Shown: one piece after another, positions 32,985 to 43,200 of the stretch
Layout: each line of letters starts with the position of its first letter
Position numbering within the stretch: the stretch's first letter is position 1
Assembly: GCA_025765615.1 (NCBI GenBank)
Contig: JAIVFJ010000373.1
Location: forward strand, 1-55,155
From: Zopfochytrium polystomum
Taxonomy: Eukaryota; Chytridiomycota; Chytridiomycetes; Chytridiales; Chytridiaceae
DNA: 55,155 nucleotides
Direction of reading: 5' to 3'
Program-made: the position numbers and the translations under genes
Notes under the pieces: model-generated
What the model was told of the DNA's origin: nothing
Databases searched by the model: none
Seen by the model: the letters and a program-made list of their open reading frames with translations, nothing else

Positions 32985-34358
32985 TTGGGATGCGAAGATT
33001 TTACCGGGCGACTCGCTTGGACTGCTTCAGGTGGTAGTAGGACGAGCGGGGGCGGCGGTCAGCGCGGGCACAGATCGGGCTGGCGTCTGCCAAAAGAAAG
33101 ATTGCGGAGGCATGACGAGCAGCCCATCGTTGGATCACCACCGGCGGCCGTTCGCGGTCTCTTCGAAACCCTGGGCTTTCCCGTCGATATCTTCCAAGCC
33201 CGAAACAGAAGCCAGACCGACGCGGGCCAGTCGGTACCGTCGCCAACGAAGCACTCGCTCCTGCCGATCGAGGCGGCCGTTCTCCAGGAGCAGTTTCACG
33301 TTGCCGAGTACCTGCTCGAGGCGGGCAGCCGCGCCGACCCGATCAAGTTGCTGGAGATGGCGAGCAAGTTCAAGGGCCCGAAAGCCCTCGAGTTTGCAGA
33401 CAAGGTGCTCCGCTCGATGGACGATATTGCATGGCGGGCGCGGAGCCAGAAACTCGGGCAGGGTTCGAGAAAGGGCAAATCCGCTGCTCCGTGGCTCGAC
33501 GCCGCGTCCCTGCGGCCTGCGTTCAAGGAAACCAGCAGGGCGGAAGTCGCCGCCGCCGCCGCAGAGCGCCCAAAGAGGTTGCGTGCGTTACGAAATAGAG
33601 CGCTCCTGGCCGGAAACGCGGCGATGGCGGCGCTGATATCGGAGCGGAAGCGGGCGGATTTGGCGGTGGCGTCCGCGGCGGCGGCCTCCTCACGAAGCGG
33701 CGCTCGGCGACGGCCCGCGCTGTACGAAGCCGCCGGCGAGCAGAACGACTTTGAAAAGGCCTTGCGGTTGCTGTTCAGCGGCGAGGCGGACCCCTTCGAG
33801 CGGGTGACGGAAGGGATGTTGAAGGGGTGGCCGAAAAGCCCGAAGTCGCGCGTGGGCTTAGGCGCGGAGGAGCGTCCTGGGTTCACGGCGCTGCACCGTG
33901 CCGCGCAGCTCGGGCACGGATTTACCGTCTTGTTGCTCGTCGTCTTGGTGTGGCGCGGGTCGCCCCGCTGGACACCAGAGTGGGTGAACGCGGACGCGGC
34001 CATGTTTCGTAAGATCCTTCTCAAAGAGGACACTTGGCGTTGGAGCGACAAGGAGGTTGAGCCGTACGTGCGGAGCGGACGTGAGCATCCCAAACTGCCG
34101 TCGTGCGTGGACTGCGATGGATCGACGCCGGTGCACGTCGCGGTCAAGGCGAACGCGGACCGCAGTATCGTTCGAAAGTTGTTGGCGGCCCGGCCGGATT
34201 GGGTAAACGTTCCCGACCGATGGAGCATGACGCCTTTGGACTACGCCTTGAAAGCCAAACGCTCCGCAATCGCGCAACTGTTGGTCCTATGTGGCGGGGA
34301 GCCAGGCAGTGTGGTTGCAGCTGCGCGGTGTACCCACAGCACTGGCGTGAAGAACTGA
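32985..34358 (+). CDS. Ankyrin-repeat protein, 5' end unresolved
   Basis: The open frame of about 450 codons has no in-frame ATG until 33357, although ankyrin-like sequence (LLPIEAAVLQEQFHVAEYLL) begins before it. An upstream exon, or a frame shift after the ATG at 33112, is therefore likely. Clear ankyrin units come late: GFTALHRAAQLGHGFTVLLL, STPVHVAVKANADRSIVRKL and SMTPLDYALKAKRSAIAQLL. Between lies an Ala/Arg-rich, probably helical segment (EVAAAAAERPKRLRALRNRA). It is divergent from the coiled-coil gene across a poly-A-rich gap of only about 30 bp. Likely an intracellular interaction protein; partner unknown. Confidence 0.55.
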   Translation: MGCEDFTGRLAWTASGGSRTSGGGGQRGHRSGWRLPKERLRRHDEQPIVGSPPAAVRGLFETLGFPVDIFQARNRSQTDAGQSVPSPTKHSLLPIEAAVLQEQFHVAEYLLEAGSRADPIKLLEMASKFKGPKALEFADKVLRSMDDIAWRARSQKLGQGSRKGKSAAPWLDAASLRPAFKETSRAEVAAAAAERPKRLRALRNRALLAGNAAMAALISERKRADLAVASAAAASSRSGARRRPALYEAAGEQNDFEKALRLLFSGEADPFERVTEGMLKGWPKSPKSRVGLGAEERPGFTALHRAAQLGHGFTVLLLVVLVWRGSPRWTPEWVNADAAMFRKILLKEDTWRWSDKEVEPYVRSGREHPKLPSCVDCDGSTPVHVAVKANADRSIVRKLLAARPDWVNVPDRWSMTPLDYALKAKRSAIAQLLVLCGGEPGSVVAAARCTHSTGVKN

Positions 34359-34838
34359 AAATTTTCCTGCATGGCTATGTCGGAAAATTCACCCGTCTAA
34401 TATTTCGCATTTTTGTTCGCCCACGTACTGGTGAAGTAAGCAAGACGAAAATAAAGTTACAATTATTTTCTGAGCAATATGCAGATGGACGACGGCAACG
34501 TTCGAGGCACGGTCCGAGACGGCGATATGTGGCGGAGCCTTGGTTTTGAATAGTCACAAGCAAAGAGTCCACATCATATGAGCGGTCAGCTATGCGATCG
34601 AAGAACCGCTCCCTTCCTCGTGAACGAGGCGTGTGCATATTCTTCCCGAAACTCTTCTCTGTCTGGTATTAATAGATTCCAACAACACCGTGAGTAATCA
34701 CTTGGGTCAGTTTTTCACGCAGTTCTTCGCGACCATCACCAGTAATATCGAACGAAAATGAACAAAATCAAATGTAGGAGCGCTTGAGCTGGTCTTTTTC
34801 GATGCTCACTTTGGCACGGGGTTAACGCTCACAGCACT
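34359..34838. other. Intergenic, no gene recognised
   Basis: Nothing supportable on either strand. Confidence 0.45.
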
Positions 34839-35354
34839 TCAATCGTGTTCCCTCTTAATACAACCGTCGCTTGTCATTGGCATGGTGCAGTTTTCGCACG
34901 TGCCGCGCCAGCCTTCCTGAGCTGTGCCCCTTTCGCATTTGTTGCGCCTTGTGCGACAGCCAATGCTCACGTCCTTGCAGCAGTCAAATCGTTTTTAGCA
35001 GTCCTCCGCGGCTGGCGATCTGCCGCAGCAAGAGTGGTGGTCCCACTCTTCTTGCTCACTTAGTTTCCAGTGCGGTACTGGACGAATCCCTTGGGTCGTG
35101 TGTTTGTCCATCGAGGACAGCTGCACGGCTGTTGCCGTGGACAATGCAGTCACCGTTGTTTCGAAGCGGTCGCAAATCACCTTGCACCCTTTGCACTGGT
35201 TGACGTTGTTCCGCGCCTGCAGGACCTCCGCGTTTTCCCTCGAGACCAGCCTCATGACTTTGCTCCGAAGCTCTTCGAAATTCGACTCGCTGCACACGCC
35301 AAAGTTGCCTTCGTGGACGCAAAGTGTGCAGCCGGTGCAAGATCCTGGGCCTCT
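34839..35354 (-). pseudogene. Cys-rich protein relic with in-frame TAA
   Basis: The minus strand reads SCTGCTLCVHEGNFGVC, then QCKGCKVICDRFE, then HHSCCGRSPAAEDC and a TAA at 34995-34997. It continues in the same frame with KRFDCCKDVSIGCRTRRNKC and GTCENCTMP to a stop at 34839. Regular C-x2-C pairs on both sides of the TAA suggest one zinc-binding domain interrupted by a stop. Upstream, another frame reads AKLYQKVLKRP, suggesting a frame shift too. It lies just 3' of the ankyrin gene on the same strand. The family is not recognised. Confidence 0.4.
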
Positions 35355-35402
35355 TCAGGACCTTCTGGTATAGCTTAGCGCGGCAAAAACCATCTGCAGT
35401 TC

Positions 35403-37099
35403 TCAGGGAAGCTCCAGCGAAGGAACTCTTGATTGGAGCAGCGTCCTGACGTCGACGGTCCCGCCCCTCGCAGCTGCGGCCACTTCTTTGTGGATATTCA
35501 ACCCACGCTTTCCCACTTCACGCAAAACCCACTCCACTGCGTCACGTCTTCCACCCTTCGCCGCTGCAACCAAGGCGACTTGCAAAACAATGCAGGATCA
35601 CCGATACCGCTTTCCAGGAGCAGCTCAACCACCCGGAAGTGCCTCCCCACCAGTACAGCCTGGATCATAGCGGCATCGGATATCGGCCAGCCTTTCGTCT
35701 CAAACTTTAACAAGGCTGCCACCAGGTCGTGCCTCCCCCACTGCACAGCAGCCACGAAGGTTTGTGCGGTCGACAGCGGGTTGGCTCCGCGGCTTAAGAG
35801 CAGGTCAAGGATTTCGAGGCGTTCGATGCTCGGCGGGTCGCGGTGGTGCAGGCACCCCTCAGCGCTCCACTGAACGTGCGTTTCGGAGACCGGGACCGAC
35901 GCGTCTAGCAAGATTTGTACCAGTAGTAAATGGCCGGCTCTGATTGCCCGATCGAGGGCTTTGTCGGCTGATTTTGTCAGCGGGTCTGCCCCGCTTTCCA
36001 GGCAGAGCCTCACCATGTCGACGCTCCCAGCCCCTGCCGCCTCGAACAGCGCGCCGGATACCAAGCTTTCATTTTCGACGTCGTGCACGCCATTTTCGAC
36101 GTCGTGCACGCCAGCGTCCGGATATCGGAAACGACCGTGATATCTGTCGTACCTCTCGTTTTGCAAGGCATCTCTCAGATTGGGAAAGGCCAGCAGAATC
36201 GCTTTGACCCCGTCCACGCTGTTCCGCTCGAAAGCGAATCGAAGGAACACTGCCTCTGAGAGCACGTTGTTTGAGACGAGAGACTGCAGGAGCTCAAAAT
36301 GCCCATGCGTCGCGAGGGCCAGCAAGACGTCCCAATGCAACACGTGGGGTTGAGCGCCCAAACCAAGAAGATGCCGAACCACATCCACGTTCGGCTCCGT
36401 CAGAGCTCCGAGTGCTCCGTCGATTGCCTGTCCGGGGCCGACGCGACCTCGCTCGATGAGAAGGCACAGTATGTCCCACTCCCGCTGCTCCACCGCGGCT
36501 TGGAGAGCGAAGCAGCGGTGCGCGCCGGGGTCTGCCCCGTGCTCGAGCAGAAGCTCCAGCATCGCCAGCCGCCGCTCTTTCGACGCGCCGCTCTGCACCG
36601 CTGGGGAAAGCGACGCGTCGCGTTCACGCTGTTCGCATTTTCCGGAGTCGAGGAGAGTCTGCATCACGTCGATGTGCCCATTTCCGGCGGCGCCGGCCAG
36701 CGCGGTGGTGTTTGTTGCTGTCGCGCCGTGGGATAGCAGGAGCCGCACGACCGCGACGTGCCCGTTCCGCGCAGCAGCTTCGATCGGACTGCGCCGATCG
36801 ATCTGGGCGCCGAACTTGATCATCAGGCGTTCGACGACCGCTGCATCTCCGCGGGACGCTTCTCTGGCGATCGCCTTATCTGCTGGGCTGCCGTCGACGT
36901 AGTTTCCGTAAAAATAGTGGAGCGAGCGAACGGCGATCGCGAGTGGATCTCTGAAGATGCGATAGAGTGTTTTGTTGAGAGCGCCTGTCGGGAATGCGAG
37001 GCGGTAGGGGCTGAAGAGGCCGATGCGGTGCACGAACTCGTCGGGTAGGAGGTCGAGTGGGAATGCAGCGTGGCTGGCTGACCGAGGAGAACGTGACAT
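35403..37099 (-). CDS. Ankyrin-repeat protein with F-box-like N-terminus
   Basis: 533 aa as an uninterrupted frame (37099-35498). Near the 3' end another frame continues the ankyrin pattern (LQVALVAAAKGGRRDAVEWV, then EVAAAARGGTVDVRTLL) to a stop at 35403, so the real protein is probably about 30 residues longer and one base is missing near 35600. The N-terminus (FPLDLLPDEFVHRIGLFSPY) resembles an F-box. About ten ankyrin units follow: SPIEAAARNGHVAVVRLLLS, TTALAGAAGNGHIDVMQTLL, ERRLAMLELLLEHGADPG, GALFEAAGAGSVDMVRLCLE, and others. A 21-bp tandem duplication encodes GVHDVEN twice. Likely an adaptor of a ubiquitin ligase, by analogy only. Confidence 0.75.
36073..36115 (-). repeat. In-frame 21-bp tandem duplication
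   Basis: Two adjacent copies of a 21-bp unit (GTHDVEN-type codons, read as GVHDVEN-GVHDVEN) inside the ankyrin gene. It keeps frame and appears recent. Confidence 0.85.
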
Positions 37100-37109
37100 G
37101 ACCGAAAGT

Positions 37110-37610
37110 TTTGCGATTTCACTCCATCATATTGTACTTTCCGTCGGAGGCGCTCCAAGCTCGTTGGGTGTTGCAGGCATAAATCGGAGTTGAGCTGAAT
37201 GTGCCTTTCGGAAACAGGAACCGATGCGTCCAGCAGCGCTTGCACGATTGCCAGATAAAGGGCAACCTCGGCTGATTTCGACGACGGGTCTGCATCAAGA
37301 CAAAACTGTCGACGCTCCCTGCCTCGTAAAGTGTACAGGATATGAAGTTTTCGACTTCTCTGTCTTCGATGCTATCGTTGCGCGAGCAGCCAAAAAAGCC
37401 ATACCCCCCCGTTTTCAAGGCATCCATATGATTGGGAAGGCGGACAGAGGCGCTTTGATCACGTCCACGTTCCTCCGCGAGAAAGCGAATCGAAGGATCA
37501 TTATCACTGTGACTTGTTGGTTGGGGACGAGAGAAGACAGAAGCAGCAGCTCGCAGAAGCTCGAAGTGCCTGACATCACAGTAGGCGCAGTTACTGTATG
37601 ACGTAACGGC
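37110..37610 (-). pseudogene. Decayed duplicate of part of the adjacent ankyrin gene
   Basis: Immediately 5' of the intact ankyrin gene, minus-strand fragments in several frames match its middle: HFELLRAAAS against HFELLQSLVS, LRFAFSRRNVDVIKA against LRFAFERNSVDGVKA, and QALLDASVPVSERHIQLNSD then CLQHPTSLERL against QILLDASVPVSETHVQWSAE then CLHHRDPPSIERL. Stops and shifts are frequent. A partial tandem duplication now dead. Confidence 0.75.
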
Positions 37611-37659
37611 TGCAACTTTATTCGCTCGACTTTCTCGTGTCCTCCTCTCATTCATTACT

Positions 37660-38463
37660 TCACAACTTCCCTGATTCAACAGCCTGCCCCACGACGTGCT
37701 CCGACCTCCCAGACCCCGAGCTTCCGTCCCGCTTATCGACCGCGCCGTTGCCCCACGCTATCAAAGTCCTGAGCACGTACTGCACCTCCGCGGCGTTTAT
37801 GACGACGCCAAACTGCCCAATCTCAAAGACGCCAAGAAGGCACAGTATCAAGACGGCGAAGGCGCCCGCCGCGTACACAAACACCTCGACCGTAAAGTTC
37901 CAGCGCGAGCGGACTAGACTTGTGACTTGCGACCCGGAAGAGATGATGGATTGCAGACGGATGCAGGCGGTGAGCGATACGACGGCGGCGAGCGTTAGCG
38001 CGCAGGCGATGAGGGCGTACGAGATGTTGTTAAGCTGCACGTAGAGAACGTCGGTGACGTCCGCAATCGAGTCCCTCCGCACGGACACGGCGCCACGGAA
38101 GACCGCAAGGAATGTTTCAACGGCAACAGGCGTGTACAGCGCCAAGGACTTTAGCTTTGCCGACGCCGTGACGGTGGCGGAGAGCACCAGTGCGTCGACG
38201 TACGACGCAATCGTCAGGGCGAGCCCGAGGCCGATGTTTCGGGCAGCGCTGATGGAGGCGACGACGACTGTGTCGGTGAAGATTGGCGCCAGGGTCCAGC
38301 CGATGGCCCAGAGCGCTAGGCTGGCGCCGCCGAGGCAGGTGCAGAGCTTGCGGAGGGGACGGGTGTCGTTGCGTGCGTTCAGGGAGATGGGGAGGAGCCC
38401 TGAGACAGCGAGGACGCTGACGCCGAGGCGGGAGAGGGCGCTTGAAGGCAGAGTGACGGGCAT
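37660..38463 (-). CDS. Multi-pass membrane protein of unknown family
   Basis: 267 aa, single exon. Five or six hydrophobic segments are evident: LGVSVLAVSGLLPISL, GGASLALWAIGWTLAPIF, ISAARNIGLGLALTIASYVD, a weaker LALYTPVAVETFLAVF, YALIACALTLAAVVSLTACI, and VFVYAAGAFAVLILCLLGVF. Loops are short and the polar C-terminal tail is about 50 residues. No signal peptide separate from TM1, and no transporter or receptor motif that I recognise. A 23-bp imperfect tandem repeat (GGGTCTCT-AGGTC-AGTTTA) lies directly upstream of the start codon at 38470-38515. Gene content is plausible from hydropathy and clean frame; function unknown. Confidence 0.6.
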   Translation of the reverse strand: MPVTLPSSALSRLGVSVLAVSGLLPISLNARNDTRPLRKLCTCLGGASLALWAIGWTLAPIFTDTVVVASISAARNIGLGLALTIASYVDALVLSATVTASAKLKSLALYTPVAVETFLAVFRGAVSVRRDSIADVTDVLYVQLNNISYALIACALTLAAVVSLTACIRLQSIISSGSQVTSLVRSRWNFTVEVFVYAAGAFAVLILCLLGVFEIGQFGVVINAAEVQYVLRTLIAWGNGAVDKRDGSSGSGRSEHVVGQAVESGKL

Positions 38464-38818
38464 TTGTTGGGGGTCTCTAGAGGTCTAGTTTAGGGGTCTC
38501 TGGAGGTCCAGTTTAATTAATTGAGAGTCCATATAGTTCATCGTTTGGAGAAAACTGAGGATGAGGCGCAAAGCATGCATAGTTCTAAAACGCTCCAATG
38601 GAAATACGAGTGACGCTTGCCTATTTCGACGACATGAAACATGGTAAAGGAGCATGTAAGGTTTGAGCCATGCGGGTAGTGTCGCGATAGCACTGTTCTC
38701 CAGGTCCTTGGATCCTGAGCGCGTTTATGCGTTTACACCAATCTCGACAAACCTTCCGCATCCATTTGCGTGGAAGAAATAACGACCACTCTCAACCCCA
38801 CACGAAAAGGAAAAGAAA
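38464..38818. other. Divergent promoter region between membrane protein and SEC17
   Basis: About 355 bp separating two divergent starts. It contains the 23-bp imperfect tandem repeat at 38470-38515 and nothing else recognisable. Confidence 0.5.
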
Positions 38819-39952
38819 ATGAGCGAGCGCGAGGGCCACGCCCTCATGAAAGAGGCCGAGAAGGCCGCCTCGTACAAGGGCTGGTTCGGCGCGAACAAGA
38901 CCGACGAGGCCGCAGACCTCTACTCGCGGGCCGCAAACGCCTTCAAGCTGGCCAAAAAGTGTAAGAGAGGAAGAGTGCTGGGCGATAGCAATATCGTCTC
39001 GATAACCAACCGATCGCAACGACCACCGCAGGGAAAGAAGCCGGGGATGCGTACGTCTCACAAGCCAACCTTCTCCTCAAGGCCGGCGAAAAGGACGAAG
39101 CTGCATCGGCTTATTCGAACGCTTCCAAAGCGTACAAGAAAACCAGTCCGCAGGGTTTGTGATTCCTTTACGGATCGTGAATCGTTGATCTGACCAAACC
39201 ACGCCACCGATCTGTCCCGAACATCACCAGATTCCGTTCACTGCCTTGAGCAGGCGATCGGCCTCCTGATCGACCGCGGTCGATTCTCGATCGCAGCATC
39301 GAACCAAAAGCAGGTGGCCGAGATCTACGAGAACGACATCCAGGACATTGGGAAGGCCTGTGCTGCCTACGAGAAAGCTGCCGAATGGTACCAAGCGGAG
39401 GACAGCAACGCGTGAGTAAATTCGTCTCATTTAATCCAGCTCAGAGGTTGATCCGATTCACCACCACCACCTCTCTCTCACACCCTCCAAGCCAGGCAGA
39501 CGCCTGCCTCATCAAAGTCGCAACCTTTGCCGCGCAGCTGGAACGTTTCGACGACGCCGTGCAGACGTTTGAGACCGTCGCCTCACACTGCGTGGACAAT
39601 AAGCTCACAAAGTGGAACATGAAGGATTACTTCTTGAAGGCTGGGCTGTGCCTCCTCTGCATCGGAGACTCGGTCAGGACCCGGACGTCGATCGATCGAT
39701 ATCGAAACATGGATGTGTCGTTTGAAACGACGAGGGAGTGCAAATTCCTTTTGGTAGGGCTTATGCACTCGATCGATCGCGGTTTGCGCACTAATCCTCC
39801 TCCAGTCTCTTGTCGACGCAATTGATAACGCCGATGTGCAAGCGTTTACTGATGCCGTGGTGGATTACGACAGACTTACTAAACTGGACAGCTGGAAGAC
39901 GTCGCTTCTCCTTCGAGTGAAGAAGAGCATTGGGGAGGAGGACCTGACCTAA
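38819..39952 (+). CDS. SEC17: Alpha-SNAP (Sec17), SNARE-disassembly adaptor
   Basis: 284 aa, matching the family length; exons 38819-38960, 39032-39154, 39231-39411, 39492-39753, 39806-39952, and the sum is exactly 285 codons. It is recognisable throughout: N-terminal [13 protein letters not shown], then [107 protein letters not shown], and LLRVKKSI near the C-terminus. These form the TPR-like helical hairpins that bind SNARE complexes; the C-terminal leucines stimulate the Sec18/NSF ATPase. Acts on cytosolic faces of membranes in vesicle fusion. It is a housekeeping gene tandem with YAK1, 325 bp upstream of it. Confidence 0.95.
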
Positions 39953-40276
39953 GAGTGTCGTGTGGTGTGTGCGTTTGGCGACAAGTTGTGATTTTGCTCT
40001 CGTCGGCGGTGCTAGGGATGTTAGTATCTGGGGACGGGGTGTGGCAAGTTTGGTAGTTGGAGAACATATTCGTTTGTGGCAGTATTGGGTTTTTGGTGAG
40101 AGATGTCTTAATGGAGGCGTGGGTAGCGCTGGGATTGGTTGTGGGCCAGTTAGTTGGGCTAAATGTGGGATGGACCAATCGTGTTGTGACAATCTTGACT
40201 GTAGCTGTCTGCGTCGCAGGATCCGCCGTGGCTGAAAACAACACACTCGCACTAACAAGCTGATTGGGGGAGAGAG

Positions 40277-43200
40277 ATGGCCGACTCGCCCGAGCCACCG
40301 CCGCATGCCCACCCGATCCACCACCCGCTGACGCTGCGGTCGTCCCAATCAGAGAAGCCGCCACAATTGCATTCGTACCCTCATCATCATCATCACCAGC
40401 ATGCGCATCGTCAGCACGGACAACCGCAATCCTTGGTGGGCGGACCAGCGATTGCGCCGTCGGCGTCCACTGTCTCCGTTTCCCTCGCCGAAATGCACAT
40501 TCAATCGTCGTCAACTTCGGTGCCCGATCAGGTTTGTTCAACAGATTCAGCCTTCCAATGCACCAAGGTTAACGATCTGCAGAAGCGCGAATCCCTCATC
40601 GTCAATACTGCCATTTCTTCCCACAGCGAGCGGCCGGCCGAATTCGGCCAGCTCTCTGCGTCTCACACCATCCCGTCGACTCCATTCATCCCAGCCACAC
40701 CGTCCTCCTCAACGCCCGGATCCAGTAATGCCCCTCCCTTCGTCTCGAAGCTGCCAACAATCCAGCCCTCACTTCCAGGGCCATCGTCGCCCCCTCCGAG
40801 TAGCGACGCAGTGGATCCAATCATGGTCGAAGCGAGATCGCTGCGAGATCCACCGACGCCGCCCGTTGCGGTGGTGGTGGCTTCGGCGCCGATGCCGCAA
40901 GATCTGATGGACGACGATCGGAGATCCGCGTTTCAGAAGATCACGGAGATGGACGGCGGATGGGCGACGTACTCAAAGACCTTGCGGCGACCGCCGCGTA
41001 TCGATGGATCGATGAGTGTGAGTTTGCGCCACCTCTTTTTGCGCGACCTTCCGATCGTTGCTCGATCGCGTCGACCCGTTTTTCATTGATGTTCCCATCC
41101 CGCGCGCTTCTAGACGACGGAGAGGTTGAGCACGCGTCTGGTCGACACGTACAGGCAGTGCAATCCCGAGTTCGGGTACCTCCAGAAAAACAACCCGCGC
41201 CGAGTCCTGACCAAGCCGTCCAAGCCGAAACACAACGACGGATACGACAACGAAGAGTCCGACTACATTCTTTACGTCAACGACGTGCTCGGATCGCAAG
41301 AGGGCCAGCAGTTAAGTGCTCCTTGAGAAAAAAGTGGATGTGTGTGGTGTCGGGTGCCCGGTGTTGATTCTTTGTGCCATTCCGCCGCGCGCATCCGCAG
41401 GTACCAGATTCTGGACATTCTAGGCCAGGGAACGTTCGGACAGGTGGTCAAGTGCCAAAACGTGAAGACGAAGGAGCTGGTCGCGGTGAAAGTGATCAAG
41501 AACAAGCCGGCGTATTACAACCAGTCGCTCGTGGAGGTTGCTATTCTTGATATGGTAACGTTGACGATTTTTCTCGTGTTGCACGAATTGTCGCGCCCCC
41601 CCGCCTAACTCCCACCTTCATAAAACCCACAGTTGAATCGCCAGTGGGACAAAAACGATAAGCACCACATCGTCGTCATGAAGGACACCTTTCTCTTCCG
41701 CAACCACCTCTGCATCATTTTCGAAATGCTCAGTGTGAACCTCTACGAGCTTATCAAGCAGAATCAGTTCCGCGGGCTGAGCACAAATCTGGTGCGCCTG
41801 TTTGTGCAGCAGATTTTGGATTGTTTGATCGTGCTAAATCGAGCGAAAATCATACATTGCGACTTGAAACCGGAGGTTAGAGATTGAGTCGCGATGATTT
41901 ACGACGCCGTCCTAATGCAACCGTACGTTTCTTTTACTTTTTTTTAGAATATCCTATTGAAAAGGTCAGCATGATTCTCTGTGTTCGAATCCACCGACGC
42001 CTGCTCACTCGTTTCTTTTTCGTCCCGTCACCCGTAGCCTTGACTCCCCCGAAATCAAGGTTATCGATTTCGGTTCCGCCTGTCACGAAAACCAAACCGT
42101 CTACACCTACATCCAATCCCGCTTCTACCGCTCGCCCGAAGTCCTCGTCGGCCTGCCGTACACCTCGACCATCGACATGTGGTCGCTCGGCTGCATCGCC
42201 GCTGAGCTTTTTCTCGGACTGCCCCTCTTCCCGGGATCATCCGAGTACAACCAGATCAGCCGGATCGTCGAGATGTTGGGCATGCCGCATTCGTACATGT
42301 GCGATAAGGGAAAGAACGCAAAGATCTTTTTTGAGAAGAAGGGGGAGGGGAAGGGAGCGTGGGCGCTGAAGAGCATGGAGGATTACTCGAAGGTGAGCGC
42401 CATGGTCTTGATTGCCCGTTGTCTACTGCTGATCAGTTGAGTTGCAGGAAACTGGAAAAGCCGAACAGCCGTCCAAACGATATTTCAAGGGCACCACCCT
42501 GGCGGAAGTGATCAACAACTATCCCATACTCCGGAAAAATCTGACGCAAAAGGAGTTGGAAACAGGTACTACAACACACGCGTGATTTGTTTCTTCAATC
42601 GAAATCTAACAAACCCCTTGACTGACAATCCTTAGAAACCATGAACAGACTCTCCTTCATCGACTTTCTTCAAGGGGTTCTCAACCTCAACCCCCTTGAA
42701 CGGTGGTCCCCGCAGCAAGCACGAATGCATCCGTTTGTCACGAACGAGCCGTTCACGAAACCATACATGTCCGTACCCCGCCCCATCGCCACGCCCCGAT
42801 TACCAGCAGCTTCAGCGCTGGACGCAGCAGCAGCGTCGGTGGCAGCAGCAGCGCGCCCGCCGCCTTTTCCAACCGCGGAAGACGAGACGATGGATGCGGC
42901 TGCAGCGCCGTCGACGAGACGAGCGCGCGCCAATACAATTAGCAGCTCCACAATAGAAGCGCTACCACCAAAGCTGCAGCAAGTTTTCGCCATGCAGCAA
43001 AGCGGCCCGAGCAAAATGGCCGTGCGGAGCGAGGTCGCAGGTCATCAGCAGACTCTGCAGCAGTACGCGGGAGACGCCGTTGACTCCTCGACGTTCTCGG
43101 TGCCGGCGTCTGCGGGTCGTAAGCACGCGCTGATGGAGATGGACGGACAGCCGTCGATGCATAGCCAGGTTAGAGTAAATACGAGGCGGCCGTCGTCCAA

